This document shows, piece after piece, positions 8,620 to 17,526 of a stretch of DNA of 34,514 nucleotides. Every line of letters starts with the position of its first letter. Within the stretch, counting starts at the first letter, position 1. The notes under the pieces are model-generated. The model saw only the letters and a list, made by a program, of their open reading frames with translations, did no database searches and was not told where the DNA came from. Both the position numbers and the translations under genes were made by a program. The DNA is from Symploca sp. SIO1C2 (GTDB lineage: Bacteria; Cyanobacteriota; Cyanobacteriia; Cyanobacteriales; Coleofasciculaceae): contig JAAHFP010000014.1 in the NCBI GenBank assembly GCA_010672925.1, positions 136,845-171,358 on the forward strand, written 5' to 3'.

Positions 8620-9234
8620 TTATTTAAGCAAAAATGCTGTACGTGAAATTGTGCTACATAAAATACCTAAAATTTTATTCACATAACTAATATGATAGGC
8701 AGTTAAATCAATATAAACAGTTTGAGAAACTAGCTTCATAAATCTCCAAAGAGTTCCATTCGTTACTACTCCATAAATTGTTTTAATCTCATTGTTTTCT
8801 AAATCATTAAACAATTGAGATGCCAACATTTGTGCAATACACTGACCCAAAGATAGATTTAGATTTTCTGATTTTGATTGTACAATATTAATCAAAGGAT
8901 GGCTAATAAGCTTTTCAGCAGAAAGACTGACTAAAAAGTCACAAGTTCCACTTAAACCCATTTCCGAGTCTACATTAAAATTTACTTCAGAAAATAAAGT
9001 TGTCTGGAATTTTGATCGATTTTTGGCTTCCATTAACACCGAATAAGTGATTACTTTATGATTTGGTTCGTGGGTATTAATCCCTTTCACAAAAGTGATA
9101 TATTCTTTGATATTGTACTTCAGGTACTCGCTAGACTCTAATTCTTCAAAGGCAGCAAATAAACCATTAGTTTGATTAATTGTTAAGTTAAAAGTTTTGA
9201 CAAGTTCGCTGAGGGTAAAATCACGGTAAGCCAT
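8620..9234 (-). CDS. Hypothetical protein with PD-(D/E)XK nuclease-like core
   Basis: The 204-residue protein is not matched to a named family. Its middle resembles the restriction-endonuclease-like fold of cyanobacterial orphan proteins related to type I restriction R subunits. Asp99 lies in GTCDFLV. About 20 residues on comes NIVQSKSENLNLSLGQCIAQML, which here I split as IVQSK plus a Gly-Gln-Cys-Ile-Ala helix. In active relatives the K motif normally reads E-x-K; here it is Q-x-K, so catalysis may be altered or lost. A neighbouring C-terminal strand, TIYGVVTNGTLWRFMKL, is also typical of the group. No methylase or specificity subunit is nearby. It may be a decayed or moonlighting nuclease domain. 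Confidence 0.6.
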   Translation of the reverse strand: MAYRDFTLSELVKTFNLTINQTNGLFAAFEELESSEYLKYNIKEYITFVKGINTHEPNHKVITYSVLMEAKNRSKFQTTLFSEVNFNVDSEMGLSGTCDFLVSLSAEKLISHPLINIVQSKSENLNLSLGQCIAQMLASQLFNDLENNEIKTIYGVVTNGTLWRFMKLVSQTVYIDLTAYHISYVNKILGILCSTISRTAFLLK

Positions 9235-9305
9235 ATTTTAGTAGATAATTCCCGATAAGCTAAGTAGGGTTTGCTGCAATTTGTCAAATGGGAGCACTTG
9301 AGGAA

Positions 9306-9347
9306 GGAATAAGTAATAAGTAATAAGTAATAAGTAATAAGTAATAA
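9306..9347. repeat. Heptamer tandem repeat GTAATAA x5 plus one imperfect
   Basis: Five perfect GTAATAA heptamers are preceded by one imperfect copy (GGAATAA). They lie in the spacer between the hypothetical nuclease-like gene and the ABC permease gene. Confidence 0.9.
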
Positions 9348-9455
9348 GTTAATCTCAACTATATTACAAAAAAAATAGGTCAGACCCTTACCAATGACAA
9401 ATGACAGTCCTCACTAGCTAACTATAATTATCCCAACCTACTTAATGCATTGTCT

Positions 9456-10346
9456 TTAACCTTTAACTGAACCAGCTAAAATACCTCGCACAAAATAACG
9501 CTGCAAGGAAAAAAAGACAATCAGCGGCACAATCATAGTAATAAACGCACCGGCAGTAAGAATGTGCCAATCTTGCCCACGAGAACCAACCATATTGGTT
9601 AAGCGTATGGTGAGAGGCGCAACCTCTAGTGTACCTCCCAAGTAAACTAAGGCAACTAGTAAATCATTCCAAACCCACAAAAATTGGAAGACAGCAAAAG
9701 AAGCGATCGCTGGTAGAGAAAGAGGTACAATTAATCGAGTAAATATTTGGAGGTGGGATGCACCGTCCACTGCTGCTGCCTCAATTAAATCTTGGGGCAA
9801 TCCACCAACATAGTTACGCAACAGATAGATACCTAAAGGCATACCGTAACCTGTGTGTGCCAACCAGATACCGAGAAATGTTCCGGAAAGTCCTAAGAGC
9901 CTGTAGGCTTGCAACACAGGAATCAGCGTCATCTGTAAGGGTATCACTAGCAAACCTACTACCACAATAAACAACAGCTGGCGACCAGTAAACTTCATCC
10001 AGGCAAAGGCATAGGCAGCAAATGTCGCCATGGTGAGGGGAATAATTGTTGCGGGAATGGAAATAGCAAGGCTGTTGAAAAAGGCTTCTCCCATACCTTG
10101 AGCTGTGATTACATCAATATAGTTGCCTAGCTGGTATTGAGTAAAATCGAAGGGATGTTGAAAGACAGTCCACCAGCCACTGCTGAAGATATCATCCCGG
10201 TAGCGCAGGGAGCTGATTAATAAGCCAACAATTGGTAAAGTCCAAATTAGGGAAATAGTTATGATGGCAAGATGAACAGGGGTTTTTTTGAGGAAAGAGG
10301 AAATACAGAGAATCAAGGATGACTTGTGTTCTTGTCGTTTAGGCAT
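9456..10346 (-). CDS. Sugar ABC transporter permease, MalG/GgtD family
   Basis: The 296-residue inner-membrane protein has about six hydrophobic helices. It carries the permease EAA loop EAAAVDGASHLQIFTRLIVP (around 189-208), which docks onto the ATPase subunit. The FSSGWWTVFQHPF segment after the first helix is characteristic of alpha-glucoside-type permeases (AglG) and of the cyanobacterial osmolyte transporter GgtD. Substrate is therefore probably a glucosylglycerol-, sucrose- or trehalose-like sugar, by inference. A functional importer also needs a second permease (MalF/GgtC type), a binding protein and an ATPase. None is in the window, so the gene is either separated from its partners or serves a shared ATPase. 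It is divergent from the hybrid kinase gene across 177 bases. Confidence 0.88.
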   Translation of the reverse strand: MPKRQEHKSSLILCISSFLKKTPVHLAIITISLIWTLPIVGLLISSLRYRDDIFSSGWWTVFQHPFDFTQYQLGNYIDVITAQGMGEAFFNSLAISIPATIIPLTMATFAAYAFAWMKFTGRQLLFIVVVGLLVIPLQMTLIPVLQAYRLLGLSGTFLGIWLAHTGYGMPLGIYLLRNYVGGLPQDLIEAAAVDGASHLQIFTRLIVPLSLPAIASFAVFQFLWVWNDLLVALVYLGGTLEVAPLTIRLTNMVGSRGQDWHILTAGAFITMIVPLIVFFSLQRYFVRGILAGSVKG

Positions 10347-10523
10347 AGTTCCATTTCAAATAGTCAAATATACTTGGGGACTGACTGCTGAAAGCAAAGG
10401 AGGGTTGCTGGTTAAGTGACTAAAAGAATACTATGGGGGTAATAGACTTTCTAACTGCCTAGTCAGAAGGCATATGTGCCGCTACACTAACGCATCATAA
10501 CCTGATTACAACTAGATCTATAA

Positions 10524-13500
10524 ATGCTTTGGAAAGCTCTGACTAGTGATATTACTAAGGCATCTCAAACAATGCCACTGCGCCTAATTGTGGTGATGCC
10601 CTTTGTGTTACAAATCTTTACAGCAGTGGGGTTGACAGGATGGCTTTCATTACGTAACGGACAAAAAGCAGTCAATGATGTTGCTACTCAATTGCGTTGC
10701 GAAATTACAGCTAGGATTGAGGAGCACCTCAAAATGCAGGTAAAAGCTCCTCACTTAGTCAATCAAATCAATGCCAATGCCATTAAATTTGGTCAGGTTA
10801 ACCCTGATGAGCCTCAAACTTTGGAGCACCATATCTGGGGACAATTGCGTTCCTTTCCGTACTTAACTAGTTCTTATTTTGGGACTGTGGATGGGTATAT
10901 GATTTCAGGTAGACGGATGCCAGACCTTTCTCTAACTGTTGCTACAGAGCATCCCTCTACTGGTGGTAAATTCCTGCGTTACTATACTAATAACCAAGGG
11001 GAGCGAGGGGAATTATTAGAAGTTTTGCCTGACTATAACCCACGAGTCCGTCCTTGGTACAAAGCAGCTATAGTAGCAGGTGAACCAACCTGGAGTCCCA
11101 TTTATCCTGAATTTGTCACCAAACGTTTGGGCATTACTGCTGCTCAACCTTTATATGATGAGCAGGGAAATCTTCTAGGAGTGTTGGGTAGTGACTTGTT
11201 CTTTGATCGCTCCAATCAATTTCTCCGTGATTTGCAAATTGGTATGTCAGGAAAGACTTTTATTATAGAACGATCAGGAAATTTGGTGATGACATCTACC
11301 TTAGCATCGGTGTCAATTACTGAGGGTGAGGAAACAAGGCGTATTAAGGCAGTAGATAGCCAAAATCCTTTAATCGGCCTAAGTGCTAAGTATTTAGAGG
11401 AAAAGGTTGGCAATTTTAGCCAGATCAACGAAACTCAGCAGCATGAGTTTAACATCGACGGAGCAAGACAATTTCTCCAAGTTACCCCCTTGCGTGATGG
11501 TCGGGGTTTAGACTGGCTGATTGTGGTAGTAGTTCCAGAAGCTGACTTCATGGAGCAAATCCATGCCAATACCCGCATCACTATTGCTCTTTGTCTGACT
11601 GCGTTGGTAGTAGCTACGGTGCTGGGAATCTTTACCTCTGGCTGGATTACTAAACCTATTCTCCGTTTAAGTCAAGCTTCCCAAGCTATTGCCAGCGGTA
11701 AACTAAGCCAACAAGTTAAAGTGAAAGGTATTGATGAACTAATGACTCTATCTGAATCTTTTAACAAAATGGCACAACAGTTGCAGGAGTCCTTCGAGCA
11801 ACTAGAAATTAGAGTAGAGGAACGCACCGCTGAACTTAAGCAAGCCAAAGAAGCAGCAGAAGTAGCTAACACTGCCAAGAGTGAATTCCTTGCTAATATG
11901 AGTCATGAATTGCGCACTCCCCTCAATTCCATCCTCGGCTTCACTCAACTGATGCTCCAGCAGCAATCAAACACGCAAGAACAGCAAGACAACCTGGCAA
12001 TTATTAGTCGCGCTGGTGAACATTTGTTGGAATTAATTAATGATGTATTAGATCTTTCTAAAATTGAGGCAGGCAGAACCACTCTCAATCCCATCAGCTT
12101 TGACCTGCATTACCTGCTTGATAGTCTAGAAGATATGTTTCAACTTCAAGCCGAGTCAAAAGGGCTAAAACTCGCCTTTGACCGCTCAACCGATGTCCCT
12201 CAATATATCCAAACGGACCAGAAGAAATTGCGCCAGGTGTTGATAAACCTCCTCAGCAACGCCATCAAATTTACCGAATTTGGCAGGGTTAGTTTATGCA
12301 CGAAGTTAAAGCAGAAGGATTGTCAGGCAATTTTGACTAAGATAGTACAGGAGCAAGCTTCCTCTGAAACACAAATAGATTGTCTGTGCTTTGAAATAGA
12401 AGACACAGGCTTTGGCATTGCTGCTGATGAGATGGACAATTTGTTTGAAGCTTTTTCTCAAACTGAAACTGGTAGAAAATCTCTTTCCGGTACTGGTTTG
12501 GGTTTACCCATAAGCCGACAATTTGTACGGTTGATGGGAGGAGACATTGCCGTTAGTAGTCAGCTGGGTAAGGGAACTATTTTTAAATTTGATATTCAGG
12601 TAGTGAGAACCAAGAAAACTGATAGCCAAGTTAGTCAGCTAAGTAAACAAAAGGTTATTGCCCTGGCCCCCAACCAACCGGAGTATCGTATACTGATAGT
12701 CGATGATAGTTTAACAAATCGCCAGTTATTACTCAGGTTACTTGCTCCCCTAGGTTTCCTGGTACAAGAAGCATCAAATGGCCAAGAAGCAGTGAATCTG
12801 TGGCAGAGTTGGCAACCACACTTGATTTGGCTGGATATACGGATGCCAGTGATGGATGGCTATGAGGCTAGTAAATTTATTAAAGCTAGAGAAAGGGAGA
12901 TGGGGAGTTGGGGAGTTTGGGAAGACAAGGGGGACAAGGGGGACAAGGAAGACAAGGGAGACAAGGGGGACAAGGAAGACAAGGAAGACAAGGGAGACAA
13001 GGAAGACAAGGAAGACAAGGAAGACAAGGAAGACAAGGAAGACAAGGAAGACAAGGAGAAATTAAGTACACCAATCCCCAATTCCCAATTCCCAATTCCC
13101 AAACAACCAACAACCATAATCATTGCCCTAACTGCCAGTACCTTTGAGGAGGAACGGGCGGTGGTACTCTCAGCTGGTTGTGATGATTTTGTGCGTAAAC
13201 CATTCCGACAAGAGGAAATCTTAGAAAAAATGGCTCAATATTTGGGGGTATGCTATATCTATGAGATAAATGATGAAGTGAGAAGGATGAAGGATGAACA
13301 GACTACTTCGGACTTTGTTCTGAAAACTTCACATTTGAGTGCTATGCCTACTGAGTGCGTAAGTCAGCTATATGAAGCAGCTACTGCACTTGATGCTAAA
13401 CTTATTTCCCAAGCTATAGAACAAATTCCTGCTGAATATGATTACCTAGCTAAAGCGATCGCTAATTTGGCGAATAACTTTCGCTATGACGTTATCATAC

Positions 13501-13526
13501 GTTTAACTGAAAAAGTTTTGGAGTAA
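10524..13526 (+). CDS. Membrane hybrid sensor histidine kinase (dCache-HAMP-HisKA-HATPase-REC)
   Basis: The 1000-residue inner-membrane sensor has TM1 at about 20-42, a double-Cache-like extracytoplasmic domain (about 45-345, with RVRPWYKAA and DLFFD segments typical of dCache), TM2 at about 350-375, HAMP, a coiled coil, and HisKA with H461 in [10 protein letters not shown]. The ATPase has [15 protein letters not shown] and [11 protein letters not shown]-terminal receiver has phospho-acceptor D771 and the late Lys near 892. Inside the receiver, between helix 3 and strand 4, lies a 45-residue (E/G)DK tract (800-844) plus a Pro/Asn-rich stretch, both encoded by intergenic-type tandem repeats. 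The tail after the receiver (about 930-1000) is a helical segment common in cyanobacterial hybrids. The stop overlaps the next kinase start by one base. The ligand is unknown, but dCache domains usually bind small molecules. Confidence 0.92.
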   Translation: MLWKALTSDITKASQTMPLRLIVVMPFVLQIFTAVGLTGWLSLRNGQKAVNDVATQLRCEITARIEEHLKMQVKAPHLVNQINANAIKFGQVNPDEPQTLEHHIWGQLRSFPYLTSSYFGTVDGYMISGRRMPDLSLTVATEHPSTGGKFLRYYTNNQGERGELLEVLPDYNPRVRPWYKAAIVAGEPTWSPIYPEFVTKRLGITAAQPLYDEQGNLLGVLGSDLFFDRSNQFLRDLQIGMSGKTFIIERSGNLVMTSTLASVSITEGEETRRIKAVDSQNPLIGLSAKYLEEKVGNFSQINETQQHEFNIDGARQFLQVTPLRDGRGLDWLIVVVVPEADFMEQIHANTRITIALCLTALVVATVLGIFTSGWITKPILRLSQASQAIASGKLSQQVKVKGIDELMTLSESFNKMAQQLQESFEQLEIRVEERTAELKQAKEAAEVANTAKSEFLANMSHELRTPLNSILGFTQLMLQQQSNTQEQQDNLAIISRAGEHLLELINDVLDLSKIEAGRTTLNPISFDLHYLLDSLEDMFQLQAESKGLKLAFDRSTDVPQYIQTDQKKLRQVLINLLSNAIKFTEFGRVSLCTKLKQKDCQAILTKIVQEQASSETQIDCLCFEIEDTGFGIAADEMDNLFEAFSQTETGRKSLSGTGLGLPISRQFVRLMGGDIAVSSQLGKGTIFKFDIQVVRTKKTDSQVSQLSKQKVIALAPNQPEYRILIVDDSLTNRQLLLRLLAPLGFLVQEASNGQEAVNLWQSWQPHLIWLDIRMPVMDGYEASKFIKAREREMGSWGVWEDKGDKGDKEDKGDKGDKEDKEDKGDKEDKEDKEDKEDKEDKEDKEKLSTPIPNSQFPIPKQPTTIIIALTASTFEEERAVVLSAGCDDFVRKPFRQEEILEKMAQYLGVCYIYEINDEVRRMKDEQTTSDFVLKTSHLSAMPTECVSQLYEAATALDAKLISQAIEQIPAEYDYLAKAIANLANNFRYDVIIRLTEKVLE
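12921..13055 (+). repeat. 9-bp minisatellite (GAAGACAAG-type), 15 copies, inside a coding region
   Basis: Fifteen in-frame 9-mers of the form (GAA/GGA/GGG)GACAAG encode residues 800-844 of the hybrid kinase. The last six are identical, which implies recent expansion. The unit length is a multiple of three, so copy-number change keeps the frame. Confidence 0.95.
13071..13101 (+). repeat. CCAATTCC-type tandem repeat inside a coding region
   Basis: A run of CCCAATT heptamers directly follows the minisatellite and encodes the [11 protein letters not shown] stretch of the hybrid kinase. It is the reverse complement of the GGGAATT run at 25200-25236, which lies outside genes. Confidence 0.85.
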
Positions 13527-14659
13527 TGAATAGTGAGCAAGTTAATCTACCCAAGCAAAACATTCTAATTATTGATGATACACCAGAAAACTTGCACTTT
13601 TTATCCAATGGACTAGCTCGTAAGGGATATGAAGTCAAGTGTGCTATCTCAGGCTCAATTGCTCTACTTAGAGTTTTTGCTGAACTTCCTGATTTGATTT
13701 TGCTGGATATTAAAATGCCAGAAATGAATGGCTATGAAGTTTGTGAATATCTCAAAGCTAATGAAAAAACTCGTGAGATTCCAGTAATTTTCTTAAGTGC
13801 CTTACATGAAGTGTCTGATAAGGTAAAAGCTTTTGCTAGTGGTGGAGTAGACTATATTACCAAACCATTTCAGTTTGAAGAAGTTTTAGCTCGTGTCGAA
13901 AATCAACTTACTATTGCTCGTTTGCAAAAACAGTTACAGCAGCAAAATTTACGCTTGCAAGAGTTGAACGAGGAGCTATTAAAATCTAACCAAGAACTGG
14001 AGGAATTTACCTATATAGTTTCCCATGATTTGCAAGAACCACTGCGAGCTGTAAGTTCATTCACTCAGTTGCTAGCAGAAAATCATCAGAGCTATCTTAA
14101 TTCTGAGGCTAATGAGTATATTGCCTTCATTGTAGATGGAACAACTCGGATGAGTCAACTCATCAAGGACTTGCTAGCCTACTCTCGCGTAGGTAAACAA
14201 GTTAGAGAGTTTGAACTAACTGACTGCAAGATGGTGCTCGCAGATGTGCTGGCGGATTTACAAATTACGATAGCAGAGACTAGTGCCAAAATTACCTATG
14301 ATTCCCTACCAACAGTAATGGGAGATTCAGTACAATTAGCGCAGTTATTCCAAAATCTGATTAGCAATGCCATAAAGTTTCATCGTCCTGAGATTGCACC
14401 TCTGATTAAGATTTCAGTGGAACTAAAAAACAATGAGTGGCTTTTTGGTGTTCATGACAATGGGATTGGTATCAAAACAAGGCATTTTGAGCGCATCTTT
14501 CAAATTTTCAAACGACTACACACCTTTGGCCATTACCCTGGTACTGGTATTGGTCTGGCCATCTGTAAGAAAATTGTTGAGCATCATGAAGGGCGCATCT
14601 GGGTAGAATCTGAGTTAGGAGTGGGGACAACTTTTTATTTTACGATTCCTCAACGTTGA
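13526..14659 (+). CDS. Hybrid response regulator-histidine kinase (REC-HisKA-HATPase, phytochrome-type HisKA)
   Basis: The 377-residue soluble protein has an N-terminal receiver with IIDDTPEN, phospho-acceptor D61 in LLDIKMPEMNGYE and Lys in YITKPFQ. A coiled coil follows (about 130-155), then HisKA with H167 in SHDLQEPLR, the variant common in phytochrome-linked kinases. The ATPase has LISNAIKF, HDNGIGI and GTGIGLAIC. Its ATG overlaps the stop of the upstream kinase (TAATG), so the two are translationally coupled. The simplest reading is a phosphorelay in which the membrane hybrid feeds this protein's receiver. It resembles the minus-strand hybrid at 1840-3363 in domain order and in the receiver end (GGVDYITKPFQ), suggesting paralogy. 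No membrane segment or separate DNA-binding regulator is adjacent. Confidence 0.92.
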   Translation: MNSEQVNLPKQNILIIDDTPENLHFLSNGLARKGYEVKCAISGSIALLRVFAELPDLILLDIKMPEMNGYEVCEYLKANEKTREIPVIFLSALHEVSDKVKAFASGGVDYITKPFQFEEVLARVENQLTIARLQKQLQQQNLRLQELNEELLKSNQELEEFTYIVSHDLQEPLRAVSSFTQLLAENHQSYLNSEANEYIAFIVDGTTRMSQLIKDLLAYSRVGKQVREFELTDCKMVLADVLADLQITIAETSAKITYDSLPTVMGDSVQLAQLFQNLISNAIKFHRPEIAPLIKISVELKNNEWLFGVHDNGIGIKTRHFERIFQIFKRLHTFGHYPGTGIGLAICKKIVEHHEGRIWVESELGVGTTFYFTIPQR

Positions 14660-14759
14660 ATAACCCCTATCAAGACCTTTGGCAATTGCTCCTGAGAAAC
14701 TGTAAAGCTTTAACTATACACTGAATACTGAAACAGTGCGATCACATATCTTTAGTTTA

Positions 14760-15001
14760 GGGCGCACATCGGTCATTGGTGTCAACTTAAGCCTAGACAT
14801 AACTGACTAGTTGGATTTGATAACTCACCTTGGATTCAAATCCAAGGCTAATAGCTTAAGTCCATTAAAATGGACTAAATTCTTCGGTTTTACCTCAAGT
14901 TTAGTCATCTAAAGATGACTTGAGCTATTAGCCTGTCGTTTAAACGACAGGTGGGATAAGGGTTTCACCTTAAGTTGACACAAATGCACATCGGTGCGCC
15001 C
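14760..15001. repeat. Composite palindromic element with nested inverted repeats and four hairpins
   Basis: The outer ends are GGGCGCAC (14760-14767) and GTGCGCCC (14994-15001). Inside lie GTGTCAACTTAAG (14779-14791) and its exact complement (14969-14981). The core has a closing stem GGCTAATAGCT (14846-14856) with AGCTATTAGCC (14923-14933). This encloses two hairpins (14859-14876 and 14903-14920) and is flanked by two more (14828-14847 and 14932-14951). All listed stems are perfect. It fills most of the 14660-15024 spacer, which has no gene. Confidence 0.85.
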
Positions 15002-15024
15002 CTACTCTAAATTTAATCTATAGT

Positions 15025-16296
15025 ATGACCATCCCACCCCATCCCTCTGGAGATCATTCCCACAAAACTACAGAAGACATCTCTGAAAATGGTCAATTTC
15101 CAGCATTGTCTGCCAAGAAACAAGCGGAGCAACACCTATCTACCTTACCACTACCTAGGTTGACAAATGCACAAAATTATGAAACACCTAAAACTTCTAA
15201 GCAGTCAGCTTCCCTAATTATTCTCACCGCGATCACGATTCTGATTTTAGGATTAACTATTGATAACTTTTGGCTAGGAATATCGGGAGCTTTGGTGGCG
15301 CTGCTGGTTTCGTTCCAGGAAATTTGGCCAACTCTGCGCCGATGGCTAAACGACTTTTTGTCATCCTCCCAGCGATCGCAAGTAATTGCCTTCTTTGGTA
15401 TCATTATCGCGATCGCAAGCTTGCTCAAATTTGTTGGTTTTTACCGAAGTATCAGTAATTGGTTGGCTCAGGCTAAATGGGATGAGTTTGGTTCCTGGGC
15501 AGAATGGATAGGAGCAGTAGGGCAAATTATGATTGCCATTGTTACAGCTTACATTGCTTGGCGGCAGTACGTAATTTCCAAAGACCTGACGATTCAACAA
15601 AACCTGATTACCCAACAGCAAACCATTGATGCTTACTTTCAAGGCATTTCTGAACTAGCATTAGATGACGAAGGATTGCTAGAAGACTGGCCTCAAGAAA
15701 GGGTATTTTGCGAAGGTAGAACAGCGGCAATTCTCAGTAGTGTAGACGCTAATGGCAAAGCCAAGGTCTTAAGATTTTTGTCTCAGTCCCGTTTACTGAC
15801 TCCCCTGAGAAGGGATAATCATCTGGGAAGACCGATGCTAGATGGTCAAGGAGGTTATCAAGAAGACCGAGATAGTGGAGTACGGGTAATTGACTTGAAC
15901 GTGATGCTGGCAGGAGTAAACCTTAGTGGTACGGATCTCCGGTGGACAGAATTAAGCAGTGCCAATATGGTTAGAACCAATCTAAGCTACTGTGACCTAG
16001 CTCATGCTAATCTGACTTGCTCTATTTTGTACGAAGCTAACCTTGTGGGAGCTGATATGAAAGGAGCTAAACTGTTTTATGGTTCTGTAGAAACTGCTAG
16101 TCCCCTTAGCCGCACCCACCCCCCTGACTATCGCACTGGCGCTTACACTGGTGCAGTGGTGGAGGGTATTAACTTTACTGGTGTCCTCCGGCTCAGTGAA
16201 CAACAACGCTATTACTGTTGTGCTTGGTGTGGAGAGGAGTCCCGTAACACAATTCCCGGCGGTTGCGAAGGAATTCCCAATCAATTGGGTCGATAA
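15025..16296 (+). CDS. Membrane-anchored pentapeptide-repeat protein
   Basis: The 423-residue protein begins with a polar ~60-residue tail. Hydrophobic helices follow at about 62-95 (probably two), 116-138 and 158-180. A short coiled-coil-like Gln-rich helix (IQQNLITQQQTID) comes next. A cytoplasmic-looking domain precedes a block of pentapeptide repeats with the A(D/N)LxX pattern (about 285-350, such as ANLSYCDLAHANL), which form a right-handed beta-helix. The C-terminal tail has a CCAWCGEE cysteine cluster plus one more Cys, which could bind metal. Its start has no clear Shine-Dalgarno. Pentapeptide proteins are abundant in cyanobacteria and mostly of unknown function. Start and family are reasonably secure, role is not known. 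Confidence 0.82.
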   Translation: MTIPPHPSGDHSHKTTEDISENGQFPALSAKKQAEQHLSTLPLPRLTNAQNYETPKTSKQSASLIILTAITILILGLTIDNFWLGISGALVALLVSFQEIWPTLRRWLNDFLSSSQRSQVIAFFGIIIAIASLLKFVGFYRSISNWLAQAKWDEFGSWAEWIGAVGQIMIAIVTAYIAWRQYVISKDLTIQQNLITQQQTIDAYFQGISELALDDEGLLEDWPQERVFCEGRTAAILSSVDANGKAKVLRFLSQSRLLTPLRRDNHLGRPMLDGQGGYQEDRDSGVRVIDLNVMLAGVNLSGTDLRWTELSSANMVRTNLSYCDLAHANLTCSILYEANLVGADMKGAKLFYGSVETASPLSRTHPPDYRTGAYTGAVVEGINFTGVLRLSEQQRYYCCAWCGEESRNTIPGGCEGIPNQLGR

Positions 16297-16298
16297 TT

Positions 16299-16347
16299 TG
16301 TTATTAGTTGTTGGTTGTTGGTTATTGGTTGTTGGTTATTAGTTGTT
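16299..16347. repeat. Heptamer-type tandem repeat TTGTTGG/TTATTGG
   Basis: A run of closely related heptamers (TTGTTGG, TTATTGG, TTATTAG) starts two bases after the stop codon of the pentapeptide-repeat gene. Confidence 0.85.
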
Positions 16348-16396
16348 GGTAAATACCCAACAATAGCTGAGTTTGCTGTTGCGCAAACAATAAATG

Positions 16397-16502
16397 ATAC
16401 CAAATCTGGTTGAGAAAAAGCGTGTTACTTCGCCCCCTAAATCCCCCAATTCTGGGGGACTTTGAATTATTTTTAACCTACTCTGAGAACCGGATTGGGT
16501 AT
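16397..16502. mobile_element. MITE-like element, copy 1 (terminal repeats ATACCAAATCTGGTT)
   Basis: A 106-base element has imperfect terminal inverted repeats: ATACCAAATCTGGTT at the left and AACCGGATTGGGTAT at the right. It has an internal hairpin (CCCCC-AATTCT-GGGGG). Its left ~78 bases are almost identical to the inverted copy at 32407-32513. It encodes nothing, so mobility would need a transposase in trans. Confidence 0.72.
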
Positions 16503-16563
16503 GACAAATGACAAATGACAAATGACAAACAACAAACAACAAACAACAAATAACAAACAACCA
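16501..16563. repeat. Heptamer tandem repeats ATGACAA and ACAACAA before a glycosyltransferase start
   Basis: Four ATGACAA heptamers pass into a run of ACAACAA/ACAAATA heptamers that abuts the chosen ATG at 16564. The frame stays open through it from 16522, which would add 14 low-complexity residues if translation began there. Confidence 0.88.
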
Positions 16564-17526
16564 ATGAATCCGAAATACTCCCTAGTCGTTCCAGTTTATA
16601 ACGAAGAAACAACCATCCTGGAACTTTACCGTCGGATGAAGGCGGTAATGGATGAGCTAGGGGAAGTAGAATTAATCTTGGTAAATGATGGTAGCCGCGA
16701 TCGCACTCTGTGGTTATTACGAGAACTGCATCAAAAAGATTCACGAGTTTGCTACCTCAGCCTCTCCCGTAACTTTGGTCATCAAATTGCAGTTACTGCT
16801 GGTCTCAATTTTGTGCGTGGTCAAGTAATTGTGATTTTGGATGCTGATCTACAAGACCCACCAGAATTAATCCCCCCAATGGTAGAAAAATGGCAACAGG
16901 GTTACCAAATTGTTTATGCTCAGCGTACCCAAAGGCGTCAAGAGGGGTGGTTCAAGCGTCTGTTTGCCTATGTCTTTTATCGCCTTCTACGAAATCTGGC
17001 AGATGTGGATATTCCTTTGGATACAGGAGACTTTTGTTTAATGGACCGGCGGGTAGTAGATATCCTCAATACTATGCCAGAACGCAACCGCTACATTAGA
17101 GGATTACGTTCCTGGGTAGGTTTCTCTCAAACGGCCATTCAGTATGAACGAGACCCGCGTTTTGCCGGGGAAGTGAAGTACACTTTTCACAAGTCTCTGT
17201 CCTTAGCTGCCAATGGTTTAGTTTCCTTTTCCAGGATACCTCTGCGACTTTCTACCTATATTGGCTTACTAGCAGCATTGGTAGCAGTATTGATGGCAAT
17301 GCTTGTCCTCTACTGGCGTATCGTTGCTCCCTCATCTCCCTTAACCGGCTTTGCTACAATTATGATCGCAATTTTCTTCCTCGGTGCAGTACAACTAGTG
17401 AGCATTGGCATTTTGGGAGAATATGTGGGACGTATTTATGAAGAGATTAAGGGTAGACCTCTATATGTATTATCGGAGGTGGGAGGGTTAAATAATGAGG
17501 GTTCTGCTAAAAAGACTATTCATTAA
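16564..17526 (+). CDS. GT2 family polyprenyl-phosphate glycosyltransferase, GtrB/DPM1-like
   Basis: The 320-residue protein starts at the ATG preceding [14 protein letters not shown]. The earlier in-frame ATG at 16522 lies in a tandem repeat and would add an Asn/Gln/Thr tail foreign to the family. The GT-A domain has VNDGSRDRT near residue 41 and the metal-binding DADLQDPPE near 91. Two C-terminal transmembrane helices (about 232-255 and 268-290) and [15 protein letters not shown] complete the GtrB-type pattern. Such enzymes move a sugar from a nucleotide donor to undecaprenyl- or dolichyl-phosphate at the cytoplasmic membrane face, supplying glycans for envelope modification. Donor sugar unknown. 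Neighbours give no pathway. There is no Shine-Dalgarno, as is common in cyanobacteria. Confidence 0.88.
   Translation: MNPKYSLVVPVYNEETTILELYRRMKAVMDELGEVELILVNDGSRDRTLWLLRELHQKDSRVCYLSLSRNFGHQIAVTAGLNFVRGQVIVILDADLQDPPELIPPMVEKWQQGYQIVYAQRTQRRQEGWFKRLFAYVFYRLLRNLADVDIPLDTGDFCLMDRRVVDILNTMPERNRYIRGLRSWVGFSQTAIQYERDPRFAGEVKYTFHKSLSLAANGLVSFSRIPLRLSTYIGLLAALVAVLMAMLVLYWRIVAPSSPLTGFATIMIAIFFLGAVQLVSIGILGEYVGRIYEEIKGRPLYVLSEVGGLNNEGSAKKTIH

Noticed and set aside
12856-13147. Several frames on both strands rich in RQG, TRK or SLSSLS repeats
   Set aside because: They are alternative readings of the 9-bp minisatellite inside the hybrid kinase, not genes.
14828-14847. TTCAAATCC word resembling a tRNA T-loop
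   Set aside because: It is part of a 20-base palindrome; no acceptor, D or anticodon arms could be placed around it.
16522-16563. Longer glycosyltransferase start giving a [13 protein letters not shown] tail
   Set aside because: The tail is encoded wholly by a tandem heptamer repeat and is foreign to GT2 enzymes.
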